Translations under genes and position numbers: made by a program | Assembly: GCA_937906945.1 (NCBI GenBank) | Contig: CALCUE010000018.1 | Coordinates: 1-25,949 of the forward strand | Reading direction: 5' to 3' | Length of the DNA stretch: 25,949 nucleotides | Origin: an uncultured Clostridia bacterium | GTDB taxonomy: Bacteria; Bacillota; Clostridia; Oscillospirales; Ruminococcaceae | Notes under the pieces: generated by a model | Told to the model about the DNA's origin: nothing | The model's database searches: none | The model's input: the letters and a program-made list of their open reading frames with translations, nothing else | In this document: in pieces, positions 7,435 to 14,319 of the stretch | How positions within the stretch are numbered: position 1 is the first letter of the stretch | Layout of the letters: each line of letters opens with the position of its first letter

Positions 7435-7451
7435 CGAGGAGGTTATTTCTT

Positions 7452-8795
7452 ATGGCAGAACTCGGCGCAAAAAAAGAAAGAAACTATCTGCTTGACTTTT
7501 TCAAGGTACTTGCTACCGTTTGTGCTTGTCTTGCTCACTTTAACAGCATGTTTTTAACAAACTTCGCAGGAAGTCCTATAATGACCGGTTGGCCAGTAAA
7601 CCCCGGCGTTCAAGGTGCTTACATTTTTAACACTTATTGGACTGAAGTTCTGGGAATGTGCGGCTATCGTGCGATCAGCTTTTTCACTTTCACTACCGGT
7701 TTCTGGTTCATGAACTCTTTTAAACGCGATCAGAAAAAGAATATTTTCGGAAAAGGAAAAGACACTCTTATCGTTTTCCGTTATTGGGCAGGCAACTATG
7801 CATCTTATTGGCCCTATATTCTTTTTGCAACTCTTTGGGCTATTGCATTCACTTATATCATTATTCCTGATTTACACACTGACTTTGACGCTCTGCTTAA
7901 AAACCTTATAATGTCCATTCCTCAGCTTATGGGTTTTGCTTCTTGTGGCATGGGACCGGATGCACTCGGCGGAACTTGGGCAAACAGTTTCCTTGGTCTT
8001 GCTGCACTTACTGAAAACTTTGCTATTTCTCCTAAAGATGTACTTGTCGCATGGAACTCTCCTCTCTGGTATATGTTTGCGCTTGTTGCTATCCTTGGCT
8101 TTGTTTACGTTATCTTTATGAAAAGCGAAGCTTTTGGTCTCTTTGGCTTCTGCCCCATTATGATGAGCCTTTATTACACAACCTGGTCTCTCCCTACCGG
8201 CGCAGGCTTTTGGGCACAGTTCCTTGAATCCAGTGTAATTCGTCTTTGCGGACCTATGGTTTGGGGCGTTTGGGGCTGGTACATCGTTGATTTCATCAAA
8301 AAACAGGACTTCTCCAAAAAAGCAAAAATCGGTATCACTGTCGTTTCCGTTCTTGCGTTCTGCCTCCGTGCCTATGCACGTATCTTCGGCGGATGCAGTT
8401 TCATTATCGACGATATTGCCGTTGCTGCTTTACTGATCTTTGTTCTTGCTCAGAAAGATTATTTTACAGTTGCTCTCAACAAACTTTGTTCCCATATTCC
8501 GGGAATCAAATTTGCAGGTACAATTGCTCTCGGTCTGTATAATATCCATTATCCTATTTCCTGCTTCCTTGGCTGGCTCGGTCTCCAGGATCAGTATTAT
8601 CAGGAATTTGCCTCTTTCCTCAGAGGCTTTACCGTAAACCAGCTTGCACTCATGTATCTCGGCCTGCTCTTTGCTCTTTGCATCCCGTTCTTCTTTGTTG
8701 ATAAGTATCTTCTCAAACGTCTTTCCGCTTGGGTACTTAAAATTACTAAAGCAAAAGAACCCGTTGTCATCGAAGCACCTGCAGAAGCAAAATAA
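7452..8795 (+). CDS. Acyltransferase-3-like integral membrane protein
   Basis: This is a 447-residue, strongly hydrophobic protein with about ten membrane segments. The N-terminal NYLLDFFKVLATVCACLAHF, with a histidine at the end of helix 1, and the later LVAWNSPLWYMFALVAILGF are typical of acyltransferase family 3 (O-acetyl or O-acyl transfer to sugars, peptidoglycan or lipids). A basic tail, KRLSAWVLKITKAKEPVV, ends it. The ATG follows GAGGAGG by eight bases. It stands alone, with its own promoter and terminator. Codon use is unlike most neighbours: strong preference for CTT, ACT, TCT and GCT. The real substrate is not predictable. It could also be an AT3-related protein without enzymatic activity. 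Confidence 0.8.
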   Translation: MAELGAKKERNYLLDFFKVLATVCACLAHFNSMFLTNFAGSPIMTGWPVNPGVQGAYIFNTYWTEVLGMCGYRAISFFTFTTGFWFMNSFKRDQKKNIFGKGKDTLIVFRYWAGNYASYWPYILFATLWAIAFTYIIIPDLHTDFDALLKNLIMSIPQLMGFASCGMGPDALGGTWANSFLGLAALTENFAISPKDVLVAWNSPLWYMFALVAILGFVYVIFMKSEAFGLFGFCPIMMSLYYTTWSLPTGAGFWAQFLESSVIRLCGPMVWGVWGWYIVDFIKKQDFSKKAKIGITVVSVLAFCLRAYARIFGGCSFIIDDIAVAALLIFVLAQKDYFTVALNKLCSHIPGIKFAGTIALGLYNIHYPISCFLGWLGLQDQYYQEFASFLRGFTVNQLALMYLGLLFALCIPFFFVDKYLLKRLSAWVLKITKAKEPVVIEAPAEAK

Positions 8796-8836
8796 TTTTT
8801 GTTTCTCTGTTTAATTTAGCCTTGCACACTTAAATG

Positions 8837-8890
8837 AACACACCTTTCTTTCGTTCTCTCTATCCGACGGAGGGAAGGTGTGTTTTCTCT
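8837..8890 (+). terminator. Terminator after the acyltransferase gene
   Basis: AACACACCTT (8837-8846) pairs perfectly with AAGGTGTGTT (8875-8884), followed by TTCTCT. The 28-base loop is long for a terminator, but position and T-richness fit. Confidence 0.55.
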
Positions 8891-8903
8891 ACTCAATTTT
8901 CCG

Positions 8904-8938
8904 GCGGCGCGGGCTTTTTTCTGCGTTACCCGCGCCGC
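8904..8938 (+). promoter_or_regulatory. GC-rich hairpin in the yajC leader
   Basis: GCGGCGCGGG (8904-8913) pairs perfectly with CCCGCGCCGC (8929-8938) around a 15-base loop. No T-run follows, so it is not a plain terminator. It sits 43 bases before the first YajC-like start and could shield or process the 5' end of that mRNA. Confidence 0.45.
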
Positions 8939-8981
8939 ATCCGGCACAAAAAATGGGACTTTACAGAAAGGTTTTGATTTT

Positions 8982-9329
8982 ATGGATTTTAACGCCATAT
9001 TGGAACTCATCGCCAGGGAGATCCCTTTTCTTCTTTTTATGGTTCTCCTTGTCTATGTTTTTTGGATCCGTCCGAAGCGAAAAGCAAACCAGCTGAAAAC
9101 CGACCCCGATCATCAGACGCAAATTGGTGACGAAATTCTTTTTGCCGATGGTCTTGTCGGACTGATCACCAAATATAAAGACGGCATCGTCTATGTTGAA
9201 AGCGGCAACAGCCACTCGAAATTTCAAATCAAAGAGGATATGTTCCTCAAAAACCTCAGCAAAGAAGAACGCGTTAAAAATGCGCTCAAAAAGAAAAATC
9301 TCTGGCAGAAAATTCTGAGCATCCTGTAA
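8982..9329 (+). CDS. YajC-like preprotein translocase accessory protein (first copy)
   Basis: The protein has 115 residues from the ATG at 8982, which follows GAAAGG; the open frame reaches further upstream without a ribosome site. One membrane helix (PFLLFMVLLVYVFWI, about residues 14-28) is followed by the basic RPKRKANQ and a soluble domain with TQIGDEILFADGLVGLITKY, the YajC core. A charged tail rich in Lys/Glu follows. YajC associates with SecDF and the Sec channel in the cytoplasmic membrane. No secD or secF is present here. It is 12 bases from the second copy, so both are co-transcribed. Confidence 0.82.
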   Translation: MDFNAILELIAREIPFLLFMVLLVYVFWIRPKRKANQLKTDPDHQTQIGDEILFADGLVGLITKYKDGIVYVESGNSHSKFQIKEDMFLKNLSKEERVKNALKKKNLWQKILSIL

Positions 9330-9341
9330 GGAGGGAAAAAT

Positions 9342-9641
9342 ATGAACTTTTTCGGTATAGATCTTTCGAATATCGCCTTTAAGCCAACTCCGTTTTTCTT
9401 CCTTCTTGTGGCTCTTATTGTTTTTATCATCGCAGACCGCGTCATCAAATCCCGCAGGAAAAAGAAAGCGGAAAAAGCGCTTTCCGAACTCAAAATCGGC
9501 GACAGGATCCTTCTCACCAACGGAATGGTCGGAACGCTGGTTTCCCATGTCGAGGGAACGGTCGATGTCGAGCTTTCCTCCGGCGTAAGAGCCCGTTTTA
9601 TGGACTGGGCGGTAAGCGAAGTCAACGGAGAAAAGATCTGA
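9342..9641 (+). CDS. YajC-like protein (second copy)
   Basis: This is a 99-residue protein with one helix (FFFLLVALIVFIIADRVI, about residues 18-35), a basic RKKKAEKALSEL, then KIGDRILLTNGMVGTLVSHV, again the YajC core. It has the same order of elements as the gene in front but differs widely in sequence, so the two are old paralogues and not a recent duplication. AAGGAGGG lies seven bases before ATG. One copy may be specialised or may interact with the other. A regulatory role outside Sec cannot be excluded. Confidence 0.8.
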   Translation: MNFFGIDLSNIAFKPTPFFFLLVALIVFIIADRVIKSRRKKKAEKALSELKIGDRILLTNGMVGTLVSHVEGTVDVELSSGVRARFMDWAVSEVNGEKI

Positions 9642-9685
9642 CTTTTGATATCACGCGGCGTCCCATTTTGCCGTTTGATATAAAT

Positions 9686-9813
9686 GTGCCTTGGGCACAG
9701 CACCTCTCACCTTTCTTGGTACTGTGCCCTCCCTTAAAAAATTCAAGAAAGGGAAACCTCTTTTCTGCGAAAGGCTTCAACACAAGCTGACCTCCTGTTT
9801 TGAAGCCTTTCGC
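9686..9813 (+). promoter_or_regulatory. Structured leader of coaX: three stacked hairpins
   Basis: GTGCC/GGCAC (9686-9698) overlaps a larger stem, 9693-9704 with 9718-9729 (11 of 12 pairs). A perfect 14-bp stem follows, 9767-9780 with 9800-9813, arms GCGAAAGGCTTCAA and its complement. None has a clean T-run. The stems fill most of the gap between the second yajC copy and coaX and end 28 bases before the coaX start. They may be a regulatory RNA leader or boundary structures. Confidence 0.5.
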
Positions 9814-9841
9814 AAATTCCAAAAAAAGGAAACTTTGAAAA

Positions 9842-10630
9842 ATGTTATTAGCAATCGACGTCGGCAACACTTCTACGGAATTCGGCATTTTCAACAGCGA
9901 AAAGCTGATTGCCACTCTGCGCATCGGAACAAAAATAGAAAGCACTTCCGATGAGCTCTGGCTCTATCTTTCCCAGTTTTTTAATCATCATCATATCCCG
10001 AAGGACTATGTGCAGAACGTTGTGATCAGTTCCGTTGTCCCGCAGATCAACTATTCCCTCATCAGCATGGTTCGCAAATATTGTGAAGCCGATCCTTTCA
10101 TCATCGGAGAAAATCTTCCCTGCCCGATGCCGACCGGATATGAAAATCCGAAGGAACTGGGGACCGACCGGCTGGTGGACGCCTACGCCGCCTATCGCCG
10201 CTGTCAGACGCCGACCGTCGTTGTCGATTTCGGCACCGCCACCACCGTGGACGCCGTTTCCGCAAAGGGAGAATTCCTCGGCGGGATGATCTATCCCGGT
10301 ATCAAATCTTCCACCGACGCGCTTTTTGAAAAGGCCGCGAAGCTGACCAAGGTGGAAATCACCAAACCGGCTTTTTCGCTCGGCCGTTCCACTTCCGAAA
10401 GCCTTCAGCTCGGCATCTATTGCGGCTATCTCGGCGCCATCGAAAAAATGGTGCAGAAAGCGAAGGACGCTGTCGGAAACGACGCGAAAGTGATCGCCAC
10501 CGGCGGTTTTTCAAGACTTTTCCGGGAAGAACCGATTTTTGACGAAATCGTTCCTTTTCTCCAGTTGGAGGGCATCCGCATGATCTTTGACGATGCGGCA
10601 GGCGTTCCTGCCGAAACCGTTACCCATTGA
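9842..10630 (+). CDS. coaX: Type III pantothenate kinase
   Basis: CoaX phosphorylates pantothenate in the first step of coenzyme A synthesis, in the cytoplasm. The 262 residues show all the expected parts: N-terminal LLAIDVGNTSTEFGIF, the GTDRLVDAYAAY motif, VVDFGTATTVDAVSAKGEFL, GGMIYPGIKSSTDALFEKAA, and a C-terminal VIATGGFSRL. The start codon follows AAAAGGAAAC. It is normal in length and looks intact. The next gene codes an ECF S component, which links uptake and use of pantothenate. Demand for CoA is high in a butyrate producer, but no shared regulation with bcd is visible. Confidence 0.96.
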   Translation: MLLAIDVGNTSTEFGIFNSEKLIATLRIGTKIESTSDELWLYLSQFFNHHHIPKDYVQNVVISSVVPQINYSLISMVRKYCEADPFIIGENLPCPMPTGYENPKELGTDRLVDAYAAYRRCQTPTVVVDFGTATTVDAVSAKGEFLGGMIYPGIKSSTDALFEKAAKLTKVEITKPAFSLGRSTSESLQLGIYCGYLGAIEKMVQKAKDAVGNDAKVIATGGFSRLFREEPIFDEIVPFLQLEGIRMIFDDAAGVPAETVTH

Positions 10631-10676
10631 TAAAGCAGAAGATTTCCTGAAAATAAAAAACCAATTTCTCAAACGC

Positions 10677-10713
10677 AAAGACAGTGGCGGCCAAAACGGC
10701 TGTCGCTGTCTTT
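10677..10713 (+). promoter_or_regulatory. 16-bp stem-loop directly before the ECF S gene
   Basis: Bases 10677-10692 pair with 10698-10713 over 16 positions, three of them G-T wobbles, around loop AAAAC. The stem ends TTT and lies 12 bases before the AAGGAG site of the next gene. It could partly terminate the coaX transcript and so set the transporter level, or protect the RNA end. Confidence 0.55.
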
Positions 10714-10737
10714 GTATCCGACGGAAGGAGTTTACAG

Positions 10738-11424
10738 ATGAAAACAGACCTTCGGGAGCTCACCCGCTTTTCTCTTTTTGCCGCTATCATCGTTCTTTTG
10801 GCGGTGACGCCGCTCGGCTATATTTCTCTCGGCGTTATCAATGCCACGACGATCCAGATCCCGGTCATACTCGGCGCCATTTTGTTCGGCTGGAAAAAAG
10901 GCGCGGCGCTCGGGCTCATTTTCGGCGTGACCAGCATGCTCAAAAACACCTTTCAGCCGAACGCAACCTCTTTTGTGTTTTCACCGTTCATTCCGGTGCT
11001 CGGCGAGGAAAGCGGCAGCCTTTTTGCGGTGCTCATCAGTCTTTTGCCTCGTGTTATGATCGGCGTTGTCGCAGGGCTTTTGTTCGTTTTGCTTTCCAAA
11101 ACGAAGCTGAGCAGAGCCGTTTCCTGCGGGATCTGCGGCTTTTGCGGCTCCATGACGAACACCATGCTCGTCATGGGCGGGATTTATCTTTTCTTCGGTG
11201 AAAGCTATTCCGCCGCCCGGGACATTGCCTATGAAACCCTTCTCCATACCGTTGCCGTGACCATCACCGGCGCCGGTATCACCGAAGCCGTCGTTTCCGC
11301 CGTCATCGGTGCGGCGGTCTGCGTGCCGCTTTTTAAGTTTATGAAAAAAAGAATGAGCATCCCTCAAAATTTTATAAAAAAAGTTTTGCCCGAAAATCGC
11401 GCAAAACTTTTTTCTTTTGCATGA
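10738..11424 (+). CDS. ECF transporter S component, probably pantothenate-specific
   Basis: This is a 228-residue hydrophobic protein with about six membrane helices. The start follows AAGGAG by seven bases; an upstream in-frame start lacks a ribosome site. The opening LTRFSLFAAIIVLLAVTPLG and the GVINATTIQIPVILGAILFG segment, then GWKKGAALGLIFGVTSMLKN, fit energy-coupling-factor S components. These bind one vitamin and use a shared ATPase module encoded elsewhere. Pantothenate (PanT) is inferred from the coaX neighbour; another vitamin is possible. The last 15 codons contain a terminator stem. Confidence 0.82.
   Translation: MKTDLRELTRFSLFAAIIVLLAVTPLGYISLGVINATTIQIPVILGAILFGWKKGAALGLIFGVTSMLKNTFQPNATSFVFSPFIPVLGEESGSLFAVLISLLPRVMIGVVAGLLFVLLSKTKLSRAVSCGICGFCGSMTNTMLVMGGIYLFFGESYSAARDIAYETLLHTVAVTITGAGITEAVVSAVIGAAVCVPLFKFMKKRMSIPQNFIKKVLPENRAKLFSFA
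11376..11413 (+). terminator. Terminator inside the 3' end of the ECF S gene
   Basis: AAAAAAGTTTTGC (11377-11389) pairs perfectly with GCAAAACTTTTTT (11401-11413), followed by CTTTT. The stop codon lies at 11422-11424, so the terminator is within the coding sequence. Confidence 0.8.
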
Positions 11425-11488
11425 ATTTCTTTTGACAGCAAAAAATAGAAGGCAGAAAAGAAACTTCAGTCAAAGGGGATTTTATTTT

Positions 11489-11624
11489 ATGAAAGCAACG
11501 GGAATCGTAAGACGCATCGGCGACAAGACTTCCGGATCTCAAAATCGTCATTACTGGAACGCAGTACGGTTATAAAAGAGATGACGGTGTTCTTGTTGTC
11601 CCCATCGGCTGCCTTAAAGACTGA
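11489..11624 (+). pseudogene. Frameshifted small gene with an AbrB-like start
   Basis: AAAGGGGA (11472-11479) precedes ATG at 11489. The frame gives MKATGIVRRIGD, the opening usual for AbrB/SpoVT-type regulators, but ends at 11573-11575 after 28 residues. A second frame, shifted by one base, takes over near 11526 and codes RLPDLKIVITGTQYG, YKRDDGVLVVPIGCLKD, ending at 11622-11624. Both halves look like real protein. One inserted or lost base would join them to about 45 residues, too short for a whole AbrB protein, so an internal deletion is also likely. The family of the second half is not recognised. Confidence 0.4.
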
Positions 11625-11827
11625 TTATCACAAAGAATAATTTTCATTTGAAATGGGTTTTTCCGACTCAGCACGGCTATCTTCCCGGTGCTCCTTTTTT
11701 GCTCCTTTTTTTACGGAAAAAGAAGATAATGGAGATAAAATCGCCGTGCTCAAACAGCAAATATGCGATAAAACAGATAGATTATATAGGTGATATGAGC
11801 ACGGGATATCGAGTGGGAATGATTTCA
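11625..11827. other. Intergenic scrap region without a supported gene
   Basis: No gene can be supported. AGCAC/GTGCT with T-rich runs (about 11672-11715) may be a weak terminator for the unit before it. A plus-strand frame at 11710-11793 codes TEKEDNGDKIAVLKQQICD, KTDRLYR and stop; it has no start and may be the tail of a lost gene. Confidence 0.3.
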
Positions 11828-11878
11828 AAAAGCGCCTCAGGGGCTTATTTACGAGCCTCTGAGGCGTATTTTTTTATC
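11828..11878. terminator. Strong bidirectional terminator ending the lipoprotein operon
   Basis: A 13-bp stem with one G-T wobble, 11833-11845 with 11854-11866, has an 8-base loop. It is flanked by AAAAA on the left and TATTTTTTT on the right. On the minus strand it is the first terminator after the eight lipoprotein genes and the remnant. Confidence 0.88.
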
Positions 11879-11903
11879 TTTGCTCTCCGCTGCTCCCCTT
11901 TTT

Positions 11904-12089
11904 TTAACTGGTAATATCTGGTGTCAGGGTACCGTCGGGATCATCCCACGCACCCATATAAATAGTCAGATCCACAAGATCGTTCATATTTTCAAAGACC
12001 GAATAATCTTTGAGCATCGGCCAGATTTCAAGAGTTTGCAGATTCGGTGTGAAGCGCCGCAGCCCGGCATCCTTTTTGTTAATCTTTTT
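11904..12089 (-). pseudogene. C-terminal remnant of a leucine-rich-repeat-like protein
   Basis: A 61-codon frame bounded upstream by TGA (12090-12092) ends at TAA 11904-11906 and has no usable start. It reads KKDAGLRRFTPNLQTLEI, then WPMLKDYSVFENMNDLVD, LTIYMGAWDDPDG. The spacing of Leu/Ile (NLQTLEIW, then NDLVDLTIYMG about 22 residues later) is that of leucine-rich repeats. It lies between the last lipoprotein and the operon terminator, on the same strand, so it is most likely the end of a ninth operon gene lost by deletion. A start elsewhere or frameshift cannot be fully excluded. Confidence 0.5.
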
Positions 12090-12128
12090 TCAATTCTACT
12101 CTCAGAGTTAAATCTACAAACATTTTGG

Positions 12129-13088
12129 TTACGGATCATCGTAAATAAACGTAAACGGATGCTCCGGCGTCGAATACTCCGATCCCGGATCATGGGGAAA
12201 CTGAAGATCAATCGCGTATGCTCTTTTTCCATTCTCGAAAACAAATTCCCATTGTCCGGCACTGGCTACCGGGATAATATGCGGATCCATTTCGTTGACG
12301 ACAAATTTTATTTTTTCCGTCTGCGGCATATTTTCCTTTTTTATAACAACGGTCCCGTCGTTTCCGACGTAATACGATCTGCTCTTTTCAAAAGTTCCGA
12401 GCTGTGGAGCCGTTTCGGCCATCGTATCGGCTTTTATCGCTTTTTCCATGCTTATCATTCCGATAGCGGGATTTGCTTCCCTTTCCGGATCTTCTTCATC
12501 CGCCGGCTGTTCGTCATACGGTTCGACCTGAACGGTAAAGCGCTCGATCGGGTAAAAATCGGAAGAAAAATTTATTTTCACATAATCTTCGGATCGTAAA
12601 ACGGATTCTTCCGGCGATTCCCATTCCCAAACGACTTTATAAATTTCTCCGTTTTTCAGCCTCTCATAATCGGCTTCAATGTTTTGATATAAAAAGCTTT
12701 CCGCTTCCTCGTTGACGATCGTAAGAAAAACTTTTTCCTCTTCGTAGAGAAGCGAAACCGGGACTATTCCTCCCGGAAGAGAAGCGGAACTGTGTTTTCC
12801 GGCTTCTTCCCCATCCGGTACGTACCATTCTCCCTCGTTATAGCATTTGAGATTTTCTACCGGATTTCCGCTTTGATCTTCTATATAAATGAAACCGTAT
12901 TCCTTTTGAGATACCGTGGACGCGATATATTGTTTCAGAAATTCAAGGTCTTTTGCCGCCTCTTCTGAAAGCTCCGACGGCATAATATAGAAATCTTCGG
13001 CAGCAGCTTCCCTATCCGTTACAGCGCCGCACGCCGACAAAATAAAAATCAAAAGCACAACAAGTATTCTATTGATGATTTTTTTCAT
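12129..13088 (-). CDS. Lipoprotein 8 of the array, unknown function
   Basis: The 319-residue protein starts with MKKIINRILVVLLIFILSAC, a signal peptide with lipobox LSAC (Cys20), so it should be lipid-anchored outside the membrane. I chose ATG 13088 because AGAGG lies eight bases upstream; the GTG at 13097 overlaps that site. The body has acidic stretches (YDEQPADEEDPEREANP), a YGFIYIEDQSGNPVENL segment and a C-terminal GQWEFVFENGKRAYAIDL. It does not share the CDRVKIE or PVITEPEE linkers of the other members, so it is the most divergent. No catalytic motif is visible. It is the last intact gene of the operon, 28 bases after lipoprotein 7. Confidence 0.85.
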   Translation of the reverse strand: MKKIINRILVVLLIFILSACGAVTDREAAAEDFYIMPSELSEEAAKDLEFLKQYIASTVSQKEYGFIYIEDQSGNPVENLKCYNEGEWYVPDGEEAGKHSSASLPGGIVPVSLLYEEEKVFLTIVNEEAESFLYQNIEADYERLKNGEIYKVVWEWESPEESVLRSEDYVKINFSSDFYPIERFTVQVEPYDEQPADEEDPEREANPAIGMISMEKAIKADTMAETAPQLGTFEKSRSYYVGNDGTVVIKKENMPQTEKIKFVVNEMDPHIIPVASAGQWEFVFENGKRAYAIDLQFPHDPGSEYSTPEHPFTFIYDDP

Positions 13089-13116
13089 TCGATTCACCTC
13101 TGAAAAATCCCATTTT

Positions 13117-14280
13117 CTACAGTTTTATAAACGTGAAAAAGAAACTTTCCGAATCCACATTTCTGCCGGCAAGATACTTGCCTCCCGGTGACGGAACAAA
13201 TATCCGATTGGTTTTTGTTTCTAAATCGGCAATTTTCCAATATGCATCCTGATTCGAATCCATTTTTAATAATGCCAAACGATCGGGAACAGATGTGCTA
13301 TAAAAGATTCCATTCCTTGGATGTACCGTAGCCCCTACTATCATCGGAATATTATTCAGGACTTTCACTTCGGCATTTGGGTCTGAAAGAGAATAGATCC
13401 GATATTTATCGGAATTCTCCGAACCCGCAAACCATATTTGATCCGTATCCCAGTATGCATTTCCATCTTCAATAATGCTGCGAACAAATTTTCCCTCTGA
13501 TGTAAAAACGAGAAGGTTAGAATAATGCCGCCAATCAATACCCGTTTCATCTTCTATACTATCCTGATGTGCAATGATATAAAAATATCTGCCATTAAAA
13601 GACCAATTTGTCACCATGTTCGATTGGGTCTTTTCACCGGTGATCTCTTTTACATCAATACGTTTTTTCTCTTTCGGAGAAAGAATGTCGTATAAAAGGA
13701 AAGTTTCATCGTCCAAATATTCGCAAAAAATTCCGTTTGGGGAAAGACGAAGCCTCCCATGAACCATTCGCTCATTATAATCCGACGGCAAATTTATCGG
13801 CAAATGGGAAATTTTTGAAGAATCAAACGAATACTCCATAACATCGGTTGCGGAAATGATTGCATAAAATTTTCCATCCCGTGAAAAAACGTTATTCTCA
13901 TAGGAATAATATTCAAAGTCTGTTTCGTATTCATCAAGATAAATAGCGCATTCCTTTTCAACATCCCAGATAAGAAAGAGAGAGTGATCCTCTTCTTTAC
14001 TGAATAAAAAGATGAAATAATATCGGTCATCGATCCACTCACCCATCCGAACCTTATAATTCTCTGAATATGGCTTCCAAAATTCAATATCTTTATCAAA
14101 AGATAAAACCGGAACTGCCTCATAGTCTTTATCATCCGGAATTTGCGCATCCGGATCATTTTCTTCGATTTTTGTATTTTCCGCTATCTCTTCCGGCTCG
14201 GTGATGACCGGTTTATTTTCCGAGCACGCCGTGAGCATGAGCATCAACATGAGAAAAATTATGAAAACAGCTTTTTTCAT
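13117..14280 (-). CDS. Lipoprotein 7 of the array, beta-propeller-like
   Basis: This is a 387-residue protein with a signal peptide and lipobox LTAC (Cys19), followed by the linker SENKPVITEPEEIAENTKIE. The body is built from repeated short strands with turns such as VFSRDGKFYAII, LRLSPNGIFCEYLDDETFLL, NWSFNGRYFYIIAHQD and FVPSPGGKYLAGRN, the pattern of WD40/TolB-like propellers. Such surface propellers usually bind protein or glycan; the ligand is unknown. GAGGGA precedes the ATG. Its first 150 bases are near-duplicate of the start of lipoprotein 6, while the bodies are unrelated, which suggests cassette exchange. Confidence 0.85.
   Translation of the reverse strand: MKKAVFIIFLMLMLMLTACSENKPVITEPEEIAENTKIEENDPDAQIPDDKDYEAVPVLSFDKDIEFWKPYSENYKVRMGEWIDDRYYFIFLFSKEEDHSLFLIWDVEKECAIYLDEYETDFEYYSYENNVFSRDGKFYAIISATDVMEYSFDSSKISHLPINLPSDYNERMVHGRLRLSPNGIFCEYLDDETFLLYDILSPKEKKRIDVKEITGEKTQSNMVTNWSFNGRYFYIIAHQDSIEDETGIDWRHYSNLLVFTSEGKFVRSIIEDGNAYWDTDQIWFAGSENSDKYRIYSLSDPNAEVKVLNNIPMIVGATVHPRNGIFYSTSVPDRLALLKMDSNQDAYWKIADLETKTNRIFVPSPGGKYLAGRNVDSESFFFTFIKL
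14131..14280 (-). repeat. 150-bp leader repeat, copy in lipoprotein 7
   Basis: The first 150 bases of this gene match bases 15361-15510, the first 150 of lipoprotein 6, without gaps and with about 20 differences by hand count. They code the signal peptide, lipobox and acidic linker. Confidence 0.85.
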
Positions 14281-14319
14281 GGAAAATTCCCTCTTTTTGT
14301 TTTATGGTATCATTATTTC

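Noticed and set aside
11628..11828. Small minus-strand open frame between the AbrB-like fragment and the terminator
   Set aside because: No ribosome site, mixed low-complexity composition, and it would lie after the operon terminator.
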